Assembly: GCA_037013685.1 (NCBI GenBank)
Contig: CM072886.1
Location: 29,271,080-29,335,079, forward strand
Reading direction: 5' to 3'
DNA from: Acridotheres tristis
Lineage: Eukaryota; Chordata; Aves; Passeriformes; Sturnidae
DNA length: 64,000 nucleotides
Part shown: one piece after another, positions 1-13,852 of the stretch
Numbering within the stretch: position 1 is the first letter of the stretch
Layout: each line of letters begins with the position of its first letter
The notes under the pieces: generated by a model
Seen by the model: the letters and a program-made list of their open reading frames with translations, nothing else
The model's database searches: none
Told to the model about the DNA's origin: nothing
Translations under genes and position numbers: made by a program

Positions 1-3000
1 GATGGCAGCACTCTAACAGGCTAATTCTTTTTTATTTTTTTAGGTTAGATAATTTTTTCGGTGTTCAAGAAGTTTTTCCTTCAGCAAGGCCCTTAAGGCC
101 ACCTATCACATAAGTGATTTCACTGGGGAATCACATACTTCAAGATTAAGTTAAACATGCAGCTGAGTGCTCTACTAAAATAAAGCCTAGTTACTTTCTT
201 GACTCAGGACTCTGTATTATAAAGAAAAGACAAAAGAGGGAAAATAAGTAAAATGCTGTGTGCTCTTATGTACTGCTTTTTTCACTAACAAACAGCTGTT
301 ACTGAACAGCAAATTGTGTGGCTCTGTAAAAGGTGCAAAATGAAAAAAATGGTGTATGTTAGCTTGAGATGCATGCAGTGCATCTGGAAGATTTAAAGTT
401 TCTTCTTGGAATTCTAAAATTTCAAAACCTGAAGCACAGCCTATTGGATCTTGCATAATCAAGTGAGGGGGGAGAGAGGAAAAAGTCACTTCATGTTGAA
501 CTGCATTCAGCTATTTTTGACCCCAACTGTGTGCTTTGAAATGAGGCTGGAATGTGAAATGAGCTGTCAAAATGTAAACCCTGATCATAAAACTAAGGAG
601 TCTCAGTATGAAGCTGGTGCATAGATCTGGTGTTTATCTAGATCCTCTTATGTAGCTAGAGACAGAATTATATTTGGTGATGCAATCGGTCCTTTGTTTC
701 ACTAAATTATCTAGCACGTGCCTGACTTCAAACAAGTGCTTAAAACTGCTCACTTTCCAAAATAAGAAAGGCTACAGTGACACACTTAATTGGTGCTCTG
801 TTTCTTTAGAAAGTCATTCAGCTGAATCGATAACTTGTGTCACTAAAAGGAGTCGTTTTTGCATTATTCAAGATATAAAAAGCCACCATCAAGCTGCTTT
901 CTGGAATATACCAGAGTATACATAGAGTGCATAGTGAAAAGATCATGGGCAACTGCACTGTCACTTCTGCTGAATTCTGAATGCCCCCTCACTCATGAAC
1001 ACTACAATTTCTTAATATAGTTTCTCAATATAATTTCACACCGTTTTTGTCAGAAGGAGTGGGGAGATCACTGGTCAGGTTTTGCCACGCGCGTTACCTC
1101 ATACACCAAGTCTAAAGGTTAGCAACAACAACCTGCAGCAGCCACTTAGGAAATCATCTGCACTTCATGGTGAAATTTTTGCCTCTCTAACTAAAACAGT
1201 AATCCCACAGGAGGGCTGCAGTCCCACTCTTTGTCTGATAAGGAGTTTTAGGATCAAAAGTAGTTCAGTGGGACGTAGGTCAGATTTTGTTACCTTGTAC
1301 CTTGGGCACAGGCTTGTTTAGAGGGCCTTCCCTATTTTCATAAATTAACAAGAAACCCTTATGAAAATGAACAACCTGCATCTCTATGACCCTCGTTATC
1401 TATAGCAGGGAGCTTTATGTGGTTCCTAAATCCTTTAGTGTGGATTAACTCCTCTCACACAGCTCAGATCTGTGGCAATAGAGAGATGATTGGCTGAGTG
1501 TACAGAGAATTGGTACCTCTAACTTAGCATAGGATGATGAAAGTCATATAGACTAGGCTGGCACCATGCTTGCTGCAGTTCATCGATTAATTTAGGTAGA
1601 CTAATCTAAGATTAATGTATTGCCTTTATATTTACCTGTACATATTACTCATGCTGACCCCATTTGTTTTTAAAATACAACTTCGTAAAATCATAACAAG
1701 GTTTGAATGGGGTACACAAGCTGTGTATTTTTACAAAATAAAAATTGTCTGAGAGTGTTCCCTACCCCTTCAGCCAACTGGCATGGAAAGGCCCATGTTC
1801 ACCAGGAATGCTTCACATGCCAGTGACCAAACTATGTCTGGGAGTTGTTTGGGAGAGTGCTAGCTGCTGCTCAGCCAAAACAGTATGAAGGACCACTTTA
1901 GCAATTTAATAGTACAGATGATTGTATTACTCTGCCTGGGAATGTTTCCTGGCACTGCTTAGTTCACTGCTGCAGACACAGCCAGGAGGACTTGCTTTTC
2001 CAGACTGTATTTTGTCTTTCTAGCCATAGATATTTGTGTTCTAGAATTGTTCAAACACAGATTGGAGGACTTTTGCTAAACAAAAAAATTAGTTTTAGCT
2101 TTCAGATTATTTTTAAAATCATATCCTACTTCCAAACAAATAGATTAATTCCTCCATTGGATTCCTCAAGACAAGGGAAAAAATACATTTAGACCATTGC
2201 CAGTTGCAAAGACCCAGATTTGAGTTTTTTGACTGAGTTCAGGGCAGGAGAGTGGAGTAATTCACACACATCCACATCTACATCCACACACACATCCATA
2301 GTGAACATTTTTATAGTCCTTTTATATATGTATTAGAAAACCAAAATTAATACAAAATATTTTTGCATTGGTTTCAGTTTTATGTATGTCTGCTGAAATG
2401 CCTGTTTGGTGTTTGTCTGTAGAACAGACAGTTATCAAATGCAGACGGGGCAGGTAAAGATGCAAAAATAAGCATTAAAACCTCCATTATCTTTTTTTTT
2501 TTTTTAGCAATTTTCTCCTGGTAAAGAGCAGTGCTTGGCTGCTTTACCTTTGAGACAAAAGGACTGAATTATGTTTTGGTCGGGGTGTCTACTTTCCACT
2601 TGTTCTAGGGAGAGGAAGTATTCAAATAACTCCTTTGGAGCTGTAATTTATGCACATGACTGACATTAGGCTACAGTGATCAGCACACTTTCAGAAGAGA
2701 AAAGAAAATGTAGACATGGTCCTTCTTCATGCTCCCACCTTTACTTCCTGTAGGGACTCTGGTCCAGCAACACTTTTCAGCCTAGAATTTGTTCTGAATT
2801 TTGGTAGTTTTCTGGATTAGAGAGGCATCTTACACTTCCTGCTGTCCACACCTCATGGACTGAAGGGGAGAGAAGGAAAGAATTTAAAGTTGAGTCTGCC
2901 AGATCACATAAACTGAAATATTTGAAAAATTCCACTCTTTGAACCTCAATTTGCCACTAGAGATAAAATAATGCAGGAAAACTTAGTATTTTTTAAAGAA

Positions 3001-6000
3001 AAAATATATTTAGCGTGTTTAACATATTCTAAATCTCTCTAAATCACTCTAAATCTTAAAGAGTGTTAAGTACTAAATGACCAAAACATGTGAAGAGAAC
3101 AAATGCATCTCTATGCGGGTGCATGTGTGTCAGAGGTGTGCTTGAAATTCCCACATGGTGGAGAGAGAGCAAAAAGTGTGAGTACACTGACTGGCACAAG
3201 ACATGTTATCTGTGAGTAGTTTTGAAAACAAGAGAGAATTTAACAAGTATGAGAAATCTCAGGAAGGCAGAAAAAAAATCTGAAGACCTTGTTTGCAAAC
3301 TTGATAGCCTAAGGGAATTTAATACAAAAAGCTGCAGTACAGGCAATGGACACATTACACTGAGACCCCAGTGAGAAATATTCTGTCGCAATTCCTTTAG
3401 TTTAGCAGAGAGGAAAAGGCAGCGCCACTTTAGCCTTTTTGAATCTCTGTCTGTGTATGAGTTTACTCTGCTGAATGTCTAACCCAAATCTTCAAGTTAA
3501 TAAAGGTTGTCTGTGTGAAAATTGAACGGTCTCTTTTTAACAGAAGACCAGACTTTGACCTTAAACTCTGTGAAAGGTAAAAACATTTTCCCGTTGTGAG
3601 GACAGTGGATTTCTAGTTCTAGACTGATTTTTCGAAGCATTCAGGTGCAAATATTTTGCTCTCCTGAGATGTATAAATGTTTCTGTTGGTGAGGGAACTC
3701 CATATGTCAGAGGACAAAGCCAACACACAAATTGTCATACACATTAGAAAAGGATGACTTGCCTTCTACTAAGGAGGTAGTAGATGGGTGGATGTATTGT
3801 TCAAATTCTCCATAATTAAACAAATACTGTTCATCTATTTTCCTATGCTATTCCTCCTTTTTTGTTGGCTTTATGCCAATTTTCTGCTACATTTTATACT
3901 TTTGATACTATTATGGTCAATGAAAATTAAGAAAGACATTTCCAAATTAAAAAAGAGATGTGACTAAAAGTGTAGGTGTAAAGTTATACAAATGCATATG
4001 TTCTGTTGTCTGGTAACTCATGCTAGTGAGAGCCAAAAGTGATTACTTTGCATAACTGAAGTTATATGAGAGACTCTGGCAACAGACTTAGCACATATGC
4101 TTGTGTAGATCTGCTGAATCATGACATCATTGTGTGAGAACTATTCTTAGAAATTATTACAGGTAATTTTTAATACAGTTTTTTTCCCCCCATGCAGAGC
4201 CCTAGATAGTTGATTGATTGATATGCAAAGATCCTGCAAATATGGGGTGAAAGGAACACGAAATGAGGAGATGGGGATGCAGAAACCGCACAGATATGCA
4301 CTGTTTACCCTTCCCTTTCCTCCTGGCATCTACAGTGTAAATGTCTTGCTGATGTTAGAGCTGGAGAAGCCATGGAGGAAGAGCAGCTCTGGGCTCTGCC
4401 AGCTCAGCTGATGGCTGCACTCCAAGGACCTCACTGCGGGGAGCAGCCTGGAGTGGGGTGTCCTCCTCAGTGCTACTTTATTCCTTCACCAAACTGGTTC
4501 CTGCACACCCTGTTTCTACCCTAGAGAATTTGACTGGTGATACTGGGTAGGAGGCATGTTGTTGGCAAAATATTCTGGGAGACCACTTCCAGACCAGATA
4601 TTCCAGAGCACCCCATTGTAAAAAGAATGGCTAGCCGCGTGTTTTTTTATAGTTAAAGGAATATGGCATTCCAGTTAGTAACACTTAAAAAAATGCCAGA
4701 CAATTAATGGTCTTAAATATCTCTGAGAATTTTTGTACACCTTGTAGAAAATATGTGACCAGAGAGTGAATATTTTGCTCAAGATTCTTCAGTGTGACCT
4801 TCATAAAATTCCTTTTTACTTTTCTTATTTTATTTTATCTTTCTTAAAAGCCAGACTCCCTTCCCAGTTTTGCCGTGGAGAGTTGGGTATATACATTCTA
4901 AAGGAGCTTTTTAGAAACATGGACCTTAATGAGAATGGATGAAGGAATAAATGTTACCAGTCACCTCACTTGTGAAGAAAATATTTTATCTGACCCAGAA
5001 GAACCATTACAGAGTTTACTGACTCCATGAAGTAACATAATGTGCTGCTTTTGATTGTGCAACTGTGTGTTAAAAGGATGTGAGTGCACTGCTACAAATT
5101 CTCATGTGAGACTGGGAGAGGCTTGAAGAAATTAGAGATGAAAAAGGGTTTATTAAGTCATTTAGTTCTTGGATCATTCCCTAAAATGTTCTTTCCACTG
5201 CTGTGTCTAGTCAAGTTTTAAATACTGCAAGAAATAGGGCTTCCACCATTTCCCTGAGGGGGAGCTTGTTCCACAGTCATCTAGCTCTAACTCTCAGGAT
5301 ATTTTTCCTGATTAGTAGAAAAAATTCCCACTGCTTAACTCAATATAAATTGTGCACGGTTCTTCTGACCCCCCCCATTCCCCAGGTATGTCCTCTTTTC
5401 TGTAGTGCACATTCTCCTGAATATTCATAATATTGCTTTCCTCTCCTAGTGCAGAGGTTGGTGCTTTCCAATGTGCATGACAAGGTCTTGGATACAACAA
5501 GAATTTAATCTCCAAGAAAACTAGAATTAAATGCATTTCTGTAACAGGTAAATCAGTCTAATTGCAAATAGGGTAGTCTATTTAGATAACTGCTGTACCT
5601 GTGTATCTGTAGATCTTGAGAGTCAGACAGATCCAGTCTAAGCTGTGAGACAGTTGGCCCTCGGTGTTCATAAGGACCAGGTCTGCAAAAAGGGTCCAAG
5701 TTCTTAAAATCAAGATGTTTTCTCTTCACTTTATCCAACATCAACAGGAAAGATGATCTCAGGTCCAGAACTTTGTTGACAGTGCTGTTTATTATGCCCA
5801 ATCCTGAACAAAATCTGATTCATGTTGCCGTATCTGCAAAGGCTGTGCAGCACTAGCAGAAGCAGAGAAATAAATATTTTTATGATATGCTGTAAATCCA
5901 AATACACACAAGGAATAGATATGCTAAATAAGAAAGTGTTCGTTTTATCTTTTCTTTCCTATTTTTCTTCCTTCCTAAACTGATTTGTAGAAAGATGTCA

Positions 6001-6694
6001 CAGATTTTATATATCTTGTTTTGGAGCAAGTACAGGCTAGAGACCTAGTTATAGACAGACTTCACTTATAAAAATGTAAGAAAGCAGGTGATTCATCACG
6101 TGTAAAAGCAAAAATATTAACCACACATTGATCACACATTAAAAAATTAAAAACATACACAAATATGTTACTAAAGTATTTAAAGTTTAATTTTCTTTTT
6201 CTCCCTGTCTCTCCTCACTGCGATCATGCTCCTCCTAGCAGCATAAATCACAAGTACTAGTAATGATGCAAAAAACATTAATCCTCATTCCAAACACATC
6301 TGCAGCTTACAGGTGTGACTAAGTTTTTGCTCTCTAAATCAGGTTTCTTTCTAGCCAGATTTCTCACTTAAGAAATATTTCATCTTTTGGTTTGTATCTC
6401 TTAATATATTATGTAGAAAAGAGGCAGAATATTTTCTTTTTCTTTTATGTGAAACCTTGTATTAAGATAACTCTCCTAAGGTTTAAGTGAAGCATTTTGT
6501 GATAAAGCACACACGCATTTGTTTTTCATATAGCATTACTTTAATAAACAAATCAGTGTCACATTCCTGCATGACGCAATTTCAACCCATTATTAATCAT
6601 ACTAAATGTTATTTCGGACCTTTACTTTTTTTTTTTTTTTTTGTCCCTAAATATTGTCAGTGGAATATTGTAGGCCTCTGCTGTTTTCTTTCAG
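1..6694 (+). other. HDAC9: HDAC9 intron (3' part)
   Basis: No exon was found in this stretch. The exon expected just upstream, encoding the CVCGN zinc-cysteine segment and ending near the NKCE residues, was searched for by eye and not seen, so it should lie left of the window. The sequence is AT-rich and includes a short CA/ATCC-rich stretch at 2262-2299, a T14 run at 2492-2505, an old CR1 fragment near 5.1-5.4 kb, and a T17 run at 6626-6642 about 50 bp before the exon acceptor. Open frames here are short and resemble nothing I recognise. Confidence 0.85.
5125..5420 (-). mobile_element. Old CR1-type LINE fragment
   Basis: The + strand reads like the complement of an ancient CR1/L3-type 3' region: AGAAATTAGAGATGAAAAAG, a CATTTAGTTC segment, TTTAAATACTGCAAGAAATA, GGGCTTCCACCATTTCCCTG, GGAGCTTGTTCCACAG, then CTCAGGATATTTTTCCTGAT. 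It is strongly diverged and non-coding. Borders are approximate. Confidence 0.65.
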
Positions 6695-6815
6695 CGAATT
6701 CGAGGTCGAAAAGCCAGTCTGGAGGAAATACAGCTGGTTCACTCTGAACATCATTCACTGCTGTATGGCACCAGCCCACTGAACAGACAGAAGCTGGACC
6801 CCAGGAAACTCCTAG
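6695..6815 (+). CDS. HDAC9: HDAC9 exon: [10 protein letters not shown] to KLLG
   Basis: This 121-nt exon encodes 40 residues plus the first base of a Gly codon. It begins [20 protein letters not shown] and ends with [11 protein letters not shown]. It is the N-terminal part of the class IIa deacetylase fold, just after the structural-zinc cysteines encoded upstream. The acceptor is a pyrimidine-rich ttttctttcag and the donor is GTCTGT, which is weak at +3. It enters in phase 0 and leaves in phase 1, matching the next exon. Compared with human HDAC9 from memory, changes are conservative or in loop positions (Gln to Arg in IRGR, TNPLDG to TSPLNR, Ile to Lys in KLLG). No catalytic residue lies here. 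Confidence 0.95.
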
Positions 6816-9800
6816 GTCTGTACAGGCCTCTATTCTACTGAGAACAGCACATTCCAGCACTGTCATTAGTCATAGCTGGTGTCAGTTTAAAACACTTGGC
6901 AAGCAGTGTGACAAAAATTCACTTTTTCCAAATGCATTGCTATGTGCAAGGAGAATGTTACAATGGAAGCCAAATACAGATTAGCAAAATACACTGGCTG
7001 GAAAGCAGTGATACGAGTTTCTCCTCATTTACTTCAAAAATCATCAGTGTTAACCTTTTACTGTAACTTGTTCTCCATTGGAGGTCAGTGGGAATTTTTA
7101 ACACAGTTGGTTTTCTACCTCCTTGTATTCTTTGATTCGAAATCAGGAATTTAATATACACTTGCTTGTCAGAATTGTTTGTTTGCTGTTCTCACTGCTT
7201 TACTTCAACTATTTCAGCCACTCTGTCTGCCAATACTATGCCTAAGTTTTGCTAATAAGTGAATTTTATTTTAAAGCCTTCTCATTATGCAAGATATAAT
7301 ATCTTTCTGAACAACACAGAGGAAAATGCATTAACATATTAAATGCACTTATGGTTGTACAGAATAGCAGAAAACTGACAGATTTTTCATGTAAAATATC
7401 TTAATGCGCAGCCAATGCTCAGTGTATGTCTTTTACAACACAAAAGTAGGGTTAAAATGAGCTCTGCTATTAGCATAGCATGAAGCAAGTCTACTTGTCA
7501 GAAACACACAAAACACTAGTGCATTTTGGAAATAATCTGTGAGTGAAATCCTGCCCTTTATGTCCTAGCCCACTGGATGCAGCATTCTAATTCTCAGTTA
7601 TTTTTATAACACTTCTTCTAAGATGTGGCGCTTTTCCTAAATGTAATCAAATACAATCCAAACAAAAATAGCATTAGCCATTAAAAGAAATTGCTGCCCC
7701 AATTCTAGTAATACATAGCAATTATTTTGCTTTGGAAACTTATGCTGTTTCTTCTATAAGACAGACTTGCTTCAGGAAGTCCTAAGATCATAATGTTATA
7801 TAGGTATAAACCATTTTCTTAGCCAAGGCAACATCAAAACTGAAAAATTTTTACAGCATAATAGATTCTTAGGAGCCTGAATTTCTAAGTAGGAGACCCT
7901 CCTTTTTTAAAAAAAAAAAGGTATTTCCAAGAAAAAGTTTCTAAATTCCTGCAAAATTAAATTTGAAACATTTTTATATTATTTCAGCAACATTGCTCTA
8001 TTGTCCCTTTTTGATAGTCAAGCATTTCATTTAAATATTGTTGGGTTCAATTATTTTTTTTTTCATTATTTAATACAACATTCATTGATATAAAATATTT
8101 CTCCAATTTTGGATCTCAGTGGTTGAGCAGCCTCTGGGATGCAGTATGCAGCTGCAGATACAAGGTTAAGAAGGAATGGACCTGTGTTTCTGCTGACGTA
8201 CACAGAATGCAGAAAGCTCTGTTTATCTGATCTCAGAAAATCATTTTTTGGCCCACCATTCCTTACTGGACATGCTTTCCCTTTTTTATTAGACACTTAG
8301 TCCAAAACATTTACTCTCTAAGTTTATACCAAGATCACACTCTTAGAATATATTCTGAGCATATCCTTGGCTCACTGCCTTTTTCTCTTTCTGTCTCTAG
8401 GATATTTTCTTGTTGCATCTCACATGGCCTTTTACCAAGACAAAAGTCAATAAAACACCCTTCCCACATGCTTTTGCATGTGCCTGTTTTCTGGCTGGAA
8501 GCTTCAATCATCTGAGTTTCCCCACTCTTGGATAAAGGAGCCTAATTGCCTCTTACATTTTTCCAAAATGCAGTGTGATTGTTCCTGATTTTGCTGTATA
8601 TTACAGAAATTCAATATACATATACCAAAGGAAAATACATAAAGAAAATGTTTCTTATAAAAAATATCATCAATAACAACATTGTCTCAGAAAATATTTC
8701 TATTTCAAAGTAAGAGTACTATTTTTTCTACAGAAATAGTTCCATCAAATGATGGTTTTGCATCCTATTGAAAAGTAGGACCTAGCCTTCTTTTCTTTAC
8801 TTCTCTATTCATTCAAAAAGACAGAGGCATCATTTGTTCACCACTTATGCTCCAGAAAACATTTGTGTTTCCTGGTTCCTGGTCCTTGTCGGGAGAGTGC
8901 ATCTGCTTTGTCTGAAGCCTTTTTTTTTTTTTTTTTTTTTTAAGTCATGAGCAGCTTCTGTACCTTTCAGAGAGAAAAGAAACACCTGAAGGAATGAAAT
9001 TTAGGCATGACTAGGGCTAGTAATGTGCTAATTGTCACTAAATGCTTATTTCAGTTTCCCTGTTCAAGGAAAAAAACCTGTTCTGGAAGACTGCTAAACT
9101 ACATGACTGAAAACTACTGAAATCCATGAGACTTATGCACCTATTCATCTATCCCTAATGGTTTACAAGTATTAACTTCCTTGAATTCTTGGCTTTATCT
9201 TCCCTGCATCGGGGAATGCAGCTATTCCAAATGACCACTTCAACACTATCGTAGTTAATCTTTGGACTGATGCATTTCAGTGTGTGTTAAGCAACATGTT
9301 ATATTGCATTACCATTGTCTTGACACAAAGGAAACTAATATACAGACTATGTGTTATAGTTGGTTTCATTATGGTTTCAAGTACTAGCATACAACCTTAT
9401 AAATCTCTTCATATAAATTCAAGGGCAGAACAGAAAGTTTCTTACAAATTTGTTTCCTTTTCCTCATTCCAACTGTCATTAAGAAACTGTCACTCTAAGT
9501 GAAGTTTCCTGTTATTCAAAGTTTGTAAAATGAGAAATACATTGTCAACACTAAAAGATGCATCAGAAAGCATCAAATTTCAAATTAATGAAGAAATAAA
9601 CACTTAGCTGAAATGGCTTTGCTCTTGAGGAATGATACTGAGAATAATCAGGTTAAAAAGTGAACACACTTTTAATTTGAGTTTGGTTTTCTTTTTCTTT
9701 TGAAAGTGAGTTTTTACTCATCATTTTTCCTCAGTTTATCAGACTCTCAGGCCCCAATCATCAATCTCCTAAGCAGCTTCTTTGACTTCTGTAGGGGCCT

Positions 9801-12058
9801 GACCTCAGTCAGTGATGGGTGCCTCAGCACCTAATTTGACAAACTAGCTTGTACTGCCTTTGTGCATTGATATTCTAGAATACAAATCTTGGAACATTTC
9901 TAATTCTATCAGTAAACAGTTGTACTGAATCTAAATTGCTGGTTTCTACAAACTCTGCCCTAGTGCAAAGTCAAAAATATTTCATTATTTAGACTTTGTT
10001 TTCTACCTTACTTGAAGGTAATTTCAAACATCATGAGAAATTCTCACTCCAATTAATTTTCTTAATAGCTTTTTGCTATTGATGTTCATTTATGGCAGAT
10101 TGTTGTGAGCTTTCATTTTTTGTGAGGCTAGCTAAGTGATGGTCTGACTTTCTCTTAGCCCAACATTTCCCCATTGTTCTTTTCATGAAATTTCTATGTT
10201 TTTCTTGTTCTTCGGAGTTTGGTAACTACTATTTTTTAATGCATCATGCGATAAGAACCGAACATTCAAGTAAAGTTCCTGATACACTGAAAAAGCTTAT
10301 GTGCTTGTTTTCCCCAGTTTTAGTACTATCTTCTGATTGATTTTAGTGCCCTTCCTCACCATCTGCTTTTCTGTTTTCACTTAGTGTTTATTGTTTTTAA
10401 TAGTGTTTACCATGCACAATGTGCCTGGCTGCAGGGAGATAAATGAGAATTCATCTGTTGTGTCTTATGTCCCAACTGTGCCATGGAATTCAAGAAAAAA
10501 TGTCTAGCCATTCAATAATCTAAAAATGACTTCTTTTATCTCAAATTACATCTTATGTTTCCATTAATGTCCCCTAGCACTTTAATAGCACTAATTTTTT
10601 TAGTTATCTGCTTGACACTTTTTCATCTTCCCCATAGTAAAAAGTGAAAAATTCGTCCCTGGATCTGCTTAGCAAGAAATCTGGAAACTCCAACTTGCAT
10701 CTCTACTCTGACAATCTCCTGCAGCCAACATTTTCTTGCATGTCTGGGGCCATTAGGACTCATAATATGAGAATAGTCTGCATAGCTGCTGCACCTGCAT
10801 TTTCCCTGGTAGCTCCACAGGAGGTTTTGTTTGGCTTCTCTCGCACATTGTGCAAACTGATCAAAGGCCTCTAGTCGGATAAAATGCATCTTGGATTTTA
10901 CTCAAAGTGTAAAGCACTTTCCTCATCCTAGACCTTGCAGTCTGGTCTCTCCTACTTCAAAGATGATGGCTTATAGTTGTCTTTATGCATTTCATTGGCA
11001 CCTGCTAAACATGAGTAACTGCAGCATTCACCCCTTCCATAACAATGGGTGACTCCTCTAGGTAACTCAAGTGATTCACTATCTAATGTTTCCTCCAGAT
11101 GGCAAAGTTACAAAGGCATAGGGCAGGGGAAAAGCTTATGTTCTCTTCCACAGCTGCCTTAGGATCAGATTACACACTGGGATAGGAACTGCATCAAATC
11201 CTGAGATCCTACCTGGTTTTCATACTGTCATTATCAAGATAAACAGTGAGTTTAGTAGTACAAAAAAAAAAAAATTAATAAAATGTGAGTATAAATATTG
11301 AGGTAAACCCTATCATATTAGCTAATGTATAGAGTAGATAAGCTGGAAATTAAACCCTAAAACTTATTAAGTTTTGCTTCCCTTTAGTATAATGTATTTA
11401 CTAAATAATACTGAAAACAGTAGCATTTCAAGCTACGTTTTCGAAACATGAATACAATCATTGATGTAATGTAAATGGAGAAAACAGAATTTTTACATAG
11501 ATAGAAAGACCAAGGCTCCAATTTTCAAAAGAGAAATTCTTCTGAAGTAAAAAGCTAAGAAATTAGTTGTCAGTTTTATGTAAACTTAATGAGGTTCCCT
11601 CTGCTGTCAGTGAAAAGAAACAGGTACTTCTGAAGCATAATTCATCCCATCATTCATGTAGGCTGGATGGAGGTGCCTGTCTCACTCCTCTGGCTGGAGA
11701 AGAAGCTGAGATGAGTAGCTTAGTCAAGCTGCTTATCAGCTACGGATATCAGGATGATTAGTCACCCTAGTTCAGAGTGATTTTCTCTGGAATTTTGATC
11801 GTTATATTCCTTTGCCACTTATATGCCACTTACCAGTCATGAGATTTGTCACTGTTGCATAACAGTACCTTAAATGTCCCATGGCTCATTTGATTTCTAA
11901 GTATTATGATTATTTTTTGTACTATTATCTGGCATTTTCATAGTGATAATAACACTGAAATCTTAATTACTGTGAAGAGTAAAGAAATACTGTTCCAATA
12001 TTTAAATGTCTTTTTTTATAAACGATGCTTATTGTTTCTTTTTTTCTTTAATATATAG
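6816..12058 (+). other. HDAC9: HDAC9 intron, 5.2 kb
   Basis: The intron runs from donor GTCTGT to acceptor atatatag. It is AT-rich with no recognisable gene. It has a T22 run at 8920-8941 and an A/T inverted stretch near 7905-7920. A pair of overlapping opposite-strand open frames at about 10.62-10.89 kb has no resemblance I recognise and is taken as chance. Confidence 0.85.
8920..8941. repeat. Poly-T run (22)
   Basis: An uninterrupted run of 22 T. It could be the complement of an old poly-A tail, but no retrocopy was recognised beside it. Confidence 0.85.
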
Positions 12059-12108
12059 GAAACGTGTCTCAAAAACTCTTTTCCTTGTTGCCTTGTGGGG
12101 GACTTGGG
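12059..12108 (+). CDS. HDAC9: HDAC9 exon: NVSQKLFSLLPCGGLG
   Basis: This 50-nt exon supplies two bases that complete a Gly codon, then 16 residues, NVSQKLFSLLPCGGLG. It is too short to be found as an open frame and was recognised from the LPCGG motif, correct phase (1 in, 0 out), an ATATATAG acceptor and a consensus GTAAGT donor. The Cys of LPCGG corresponds to HDAC4 Cys751, a ligand of the regulatory structural zinc that class IIa enzymes share; its partner cysteines lie in an exon upstream of the window. Human HDAC9 reads DDSQKFFSSLPCGGLG here from memory, so the N-terminal half of the exon varies while the zinc segment is kept. Confidence 0.95.
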
Positions 12109-13339
12109 GTAAGTAGATGTTTGTTTTTTCACTAGAGGGACAGCACACAACATATGTGTTCTCTGGTTAATTCTTTAGCACTATCAGTTCAAAGTCTTCA
12201 GAAGCTGATAAATGTAGAGATCAAACATGAGCCATTATCACACGGAGTTTTCAAATACATGGAAGACAGCACATTACAAGAGGCATCCAAAACAGTTAGT
12301 AAGAGATTCTGTGTAAATGTGCCCGTTTTTAGTTATCCCACTTTTGGGTTTTTACATGAGCTCTTTTCTTGAGGAAAGTAACATGGGCATAATTGTTATA
12401 GCACAATGAGCTTTGGAGAAGCTGTTTCATGTACTGTTGAAAAGCAAATATGGCTCCACACTTCTCTGAAAGACAAAAAAGTTGCCAAAGCTAACATTCA
12501 GCATGAAAAGATCTCACTAGCTGCTAGCCAATAACTTGGGTATTAAAGTAATAAATTATGTGAGCATTTTTATGCCCTCTTTTGAAATGGATTCATCCAG
12601 AAAGACAAGCTCATATTAGGACACAGAAGACAAAAATCTACAGAAAGAAATATGTTGCAAATAAAAGAGTAAAGCTAAATTGTTGAAAACCATGTAGAAT
12701 TTCTACTGATACCAGTATCATGCTCCTATTCAATTGTAGTGAAAATAATGCCAAGTAGAAATAGTTTTTCACATAAATGAGTTTTTTGCACAAAAGTATT
12801 TCACACTTTTGGTCCAACTGGATCCATTATTTACTGATGTCATCAATGTCAAAGGGAAATGATAGTATTCTAGATATCAATGGGCTGGATGGTTGATGTA
12901 TATTTTACTTCCCTTTTACTGTTTCTCAGTGAATTCTTCGAGTATCTTCTCTGAAAAGTCTGAGCAGACATAAAGGCGTAATCTTTGGATGTCAAATTTC
13001 AGTGCAAATTTACACAGTTTTATTCTTCACAAAGGATAAATTCCATACCAGGCTAGTATGTTTATATGACAGAATACTAATTTTCTAAAGTTTTAACACA
13101 CGTACACAAAAAAAGAAAAAATCCATTTTAACCTGCAATACTTTGTAATTTTTGTGGATTTCTGAATTATGAGTTAAGAAAAAAAAAATCAGGAAATTGT
13201 ATTTATTCCAGTTCCACCATCTTGAGCTTAGCTTGCTGAAGATCCTGCCTAAAATTTGAAAGTTGGTGACTAGCAACATGCCAATTTGGAAACTTGGGCA
13301 TCGATTCTGTATGTGGTAACATGACACATTGACGTGTTG

Positions 13340-13404
13340 ACATGTGTGTGCACGTGCACCTCTGTAAACTACTGTGTGCACACATGCACACATATATGCA
13401 CACA
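13340..13404. repeat. Alternating purine-pyrimidine (Z-DNA-prone) tract
   Basis: Strict purine/pyrimidine alternation runs for 20 bp (13340-13359) and again for 32 bp (13373-13404), separated by 13 bp. The first contains the perfect 12-bp palindrome GTGCACGTGCAC (13348-13359) with an E-box CACGTG at its centre. TGTGTGCA and TGCACACA arms around the gap allow a cruciform. The open frames crossing this tract on the minus strand are explained by the repeat and by low stop density, not by a gene. Confidence 0.8.
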
Positions 13405-13832
13405 ATGATGTGCAAAAAAGGTAATTTTTCACACTGCTGATGCAGAGAAAATCGAACAAAAAAATAATAAAGCTGAGAAAGGATGTTCAAGCTTCTAAGT
13501 AAAAAGGAGATTATGTAAAAGTTCTTGAGAAAATCTATTTGAAGCCTTGGATAGTAAAATGGACTACAGCATTCTTTGAAAATTAAAGGATAAGATTTTT
13601 CTATGAAACAGATTATTGTGATATTTAAAAAATCATGACCAGAGATGTGTTTTGAAATCCTTCTATTGACAATATGTTCCATTCTAAAGCTAACACAAGT
13701 CAGAACTGCTCAGTACAACTTCATTTTTTAAGCATTTAAATTCATCTACACTTTTTCTTCCAGTCTGTTTCATTTATTTCTTATTTAAATTCATGGAAAT
13801 CTGATTAAAGAGCATGTTGTACAAGTGGATCT

Positions 13833-13852
13833 TTTATTTATTTATTTATTTT
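13833..13852. repeat. (TTTA)n microsatellite
   Basis: Five tandem copies of a TTTA-type tetranucleotide lie in the intron. They are short, and no feature depends on them. Confidence 0.8.

Noticed and set aside
10623..10889. Opposed frames of 88 and 76 codons
   Set aside because: They are each other's shadow and neither resembles a known protein.
13203..13682. Longest open frame in the window, 159 codons on the minus strand
   Set aside because: It is AT-rich, rich in Phe, Ile and Cys, crosses the alternating TGTGCACA tract, has an overlapping frame on the same strand, and resembles no protein I know.
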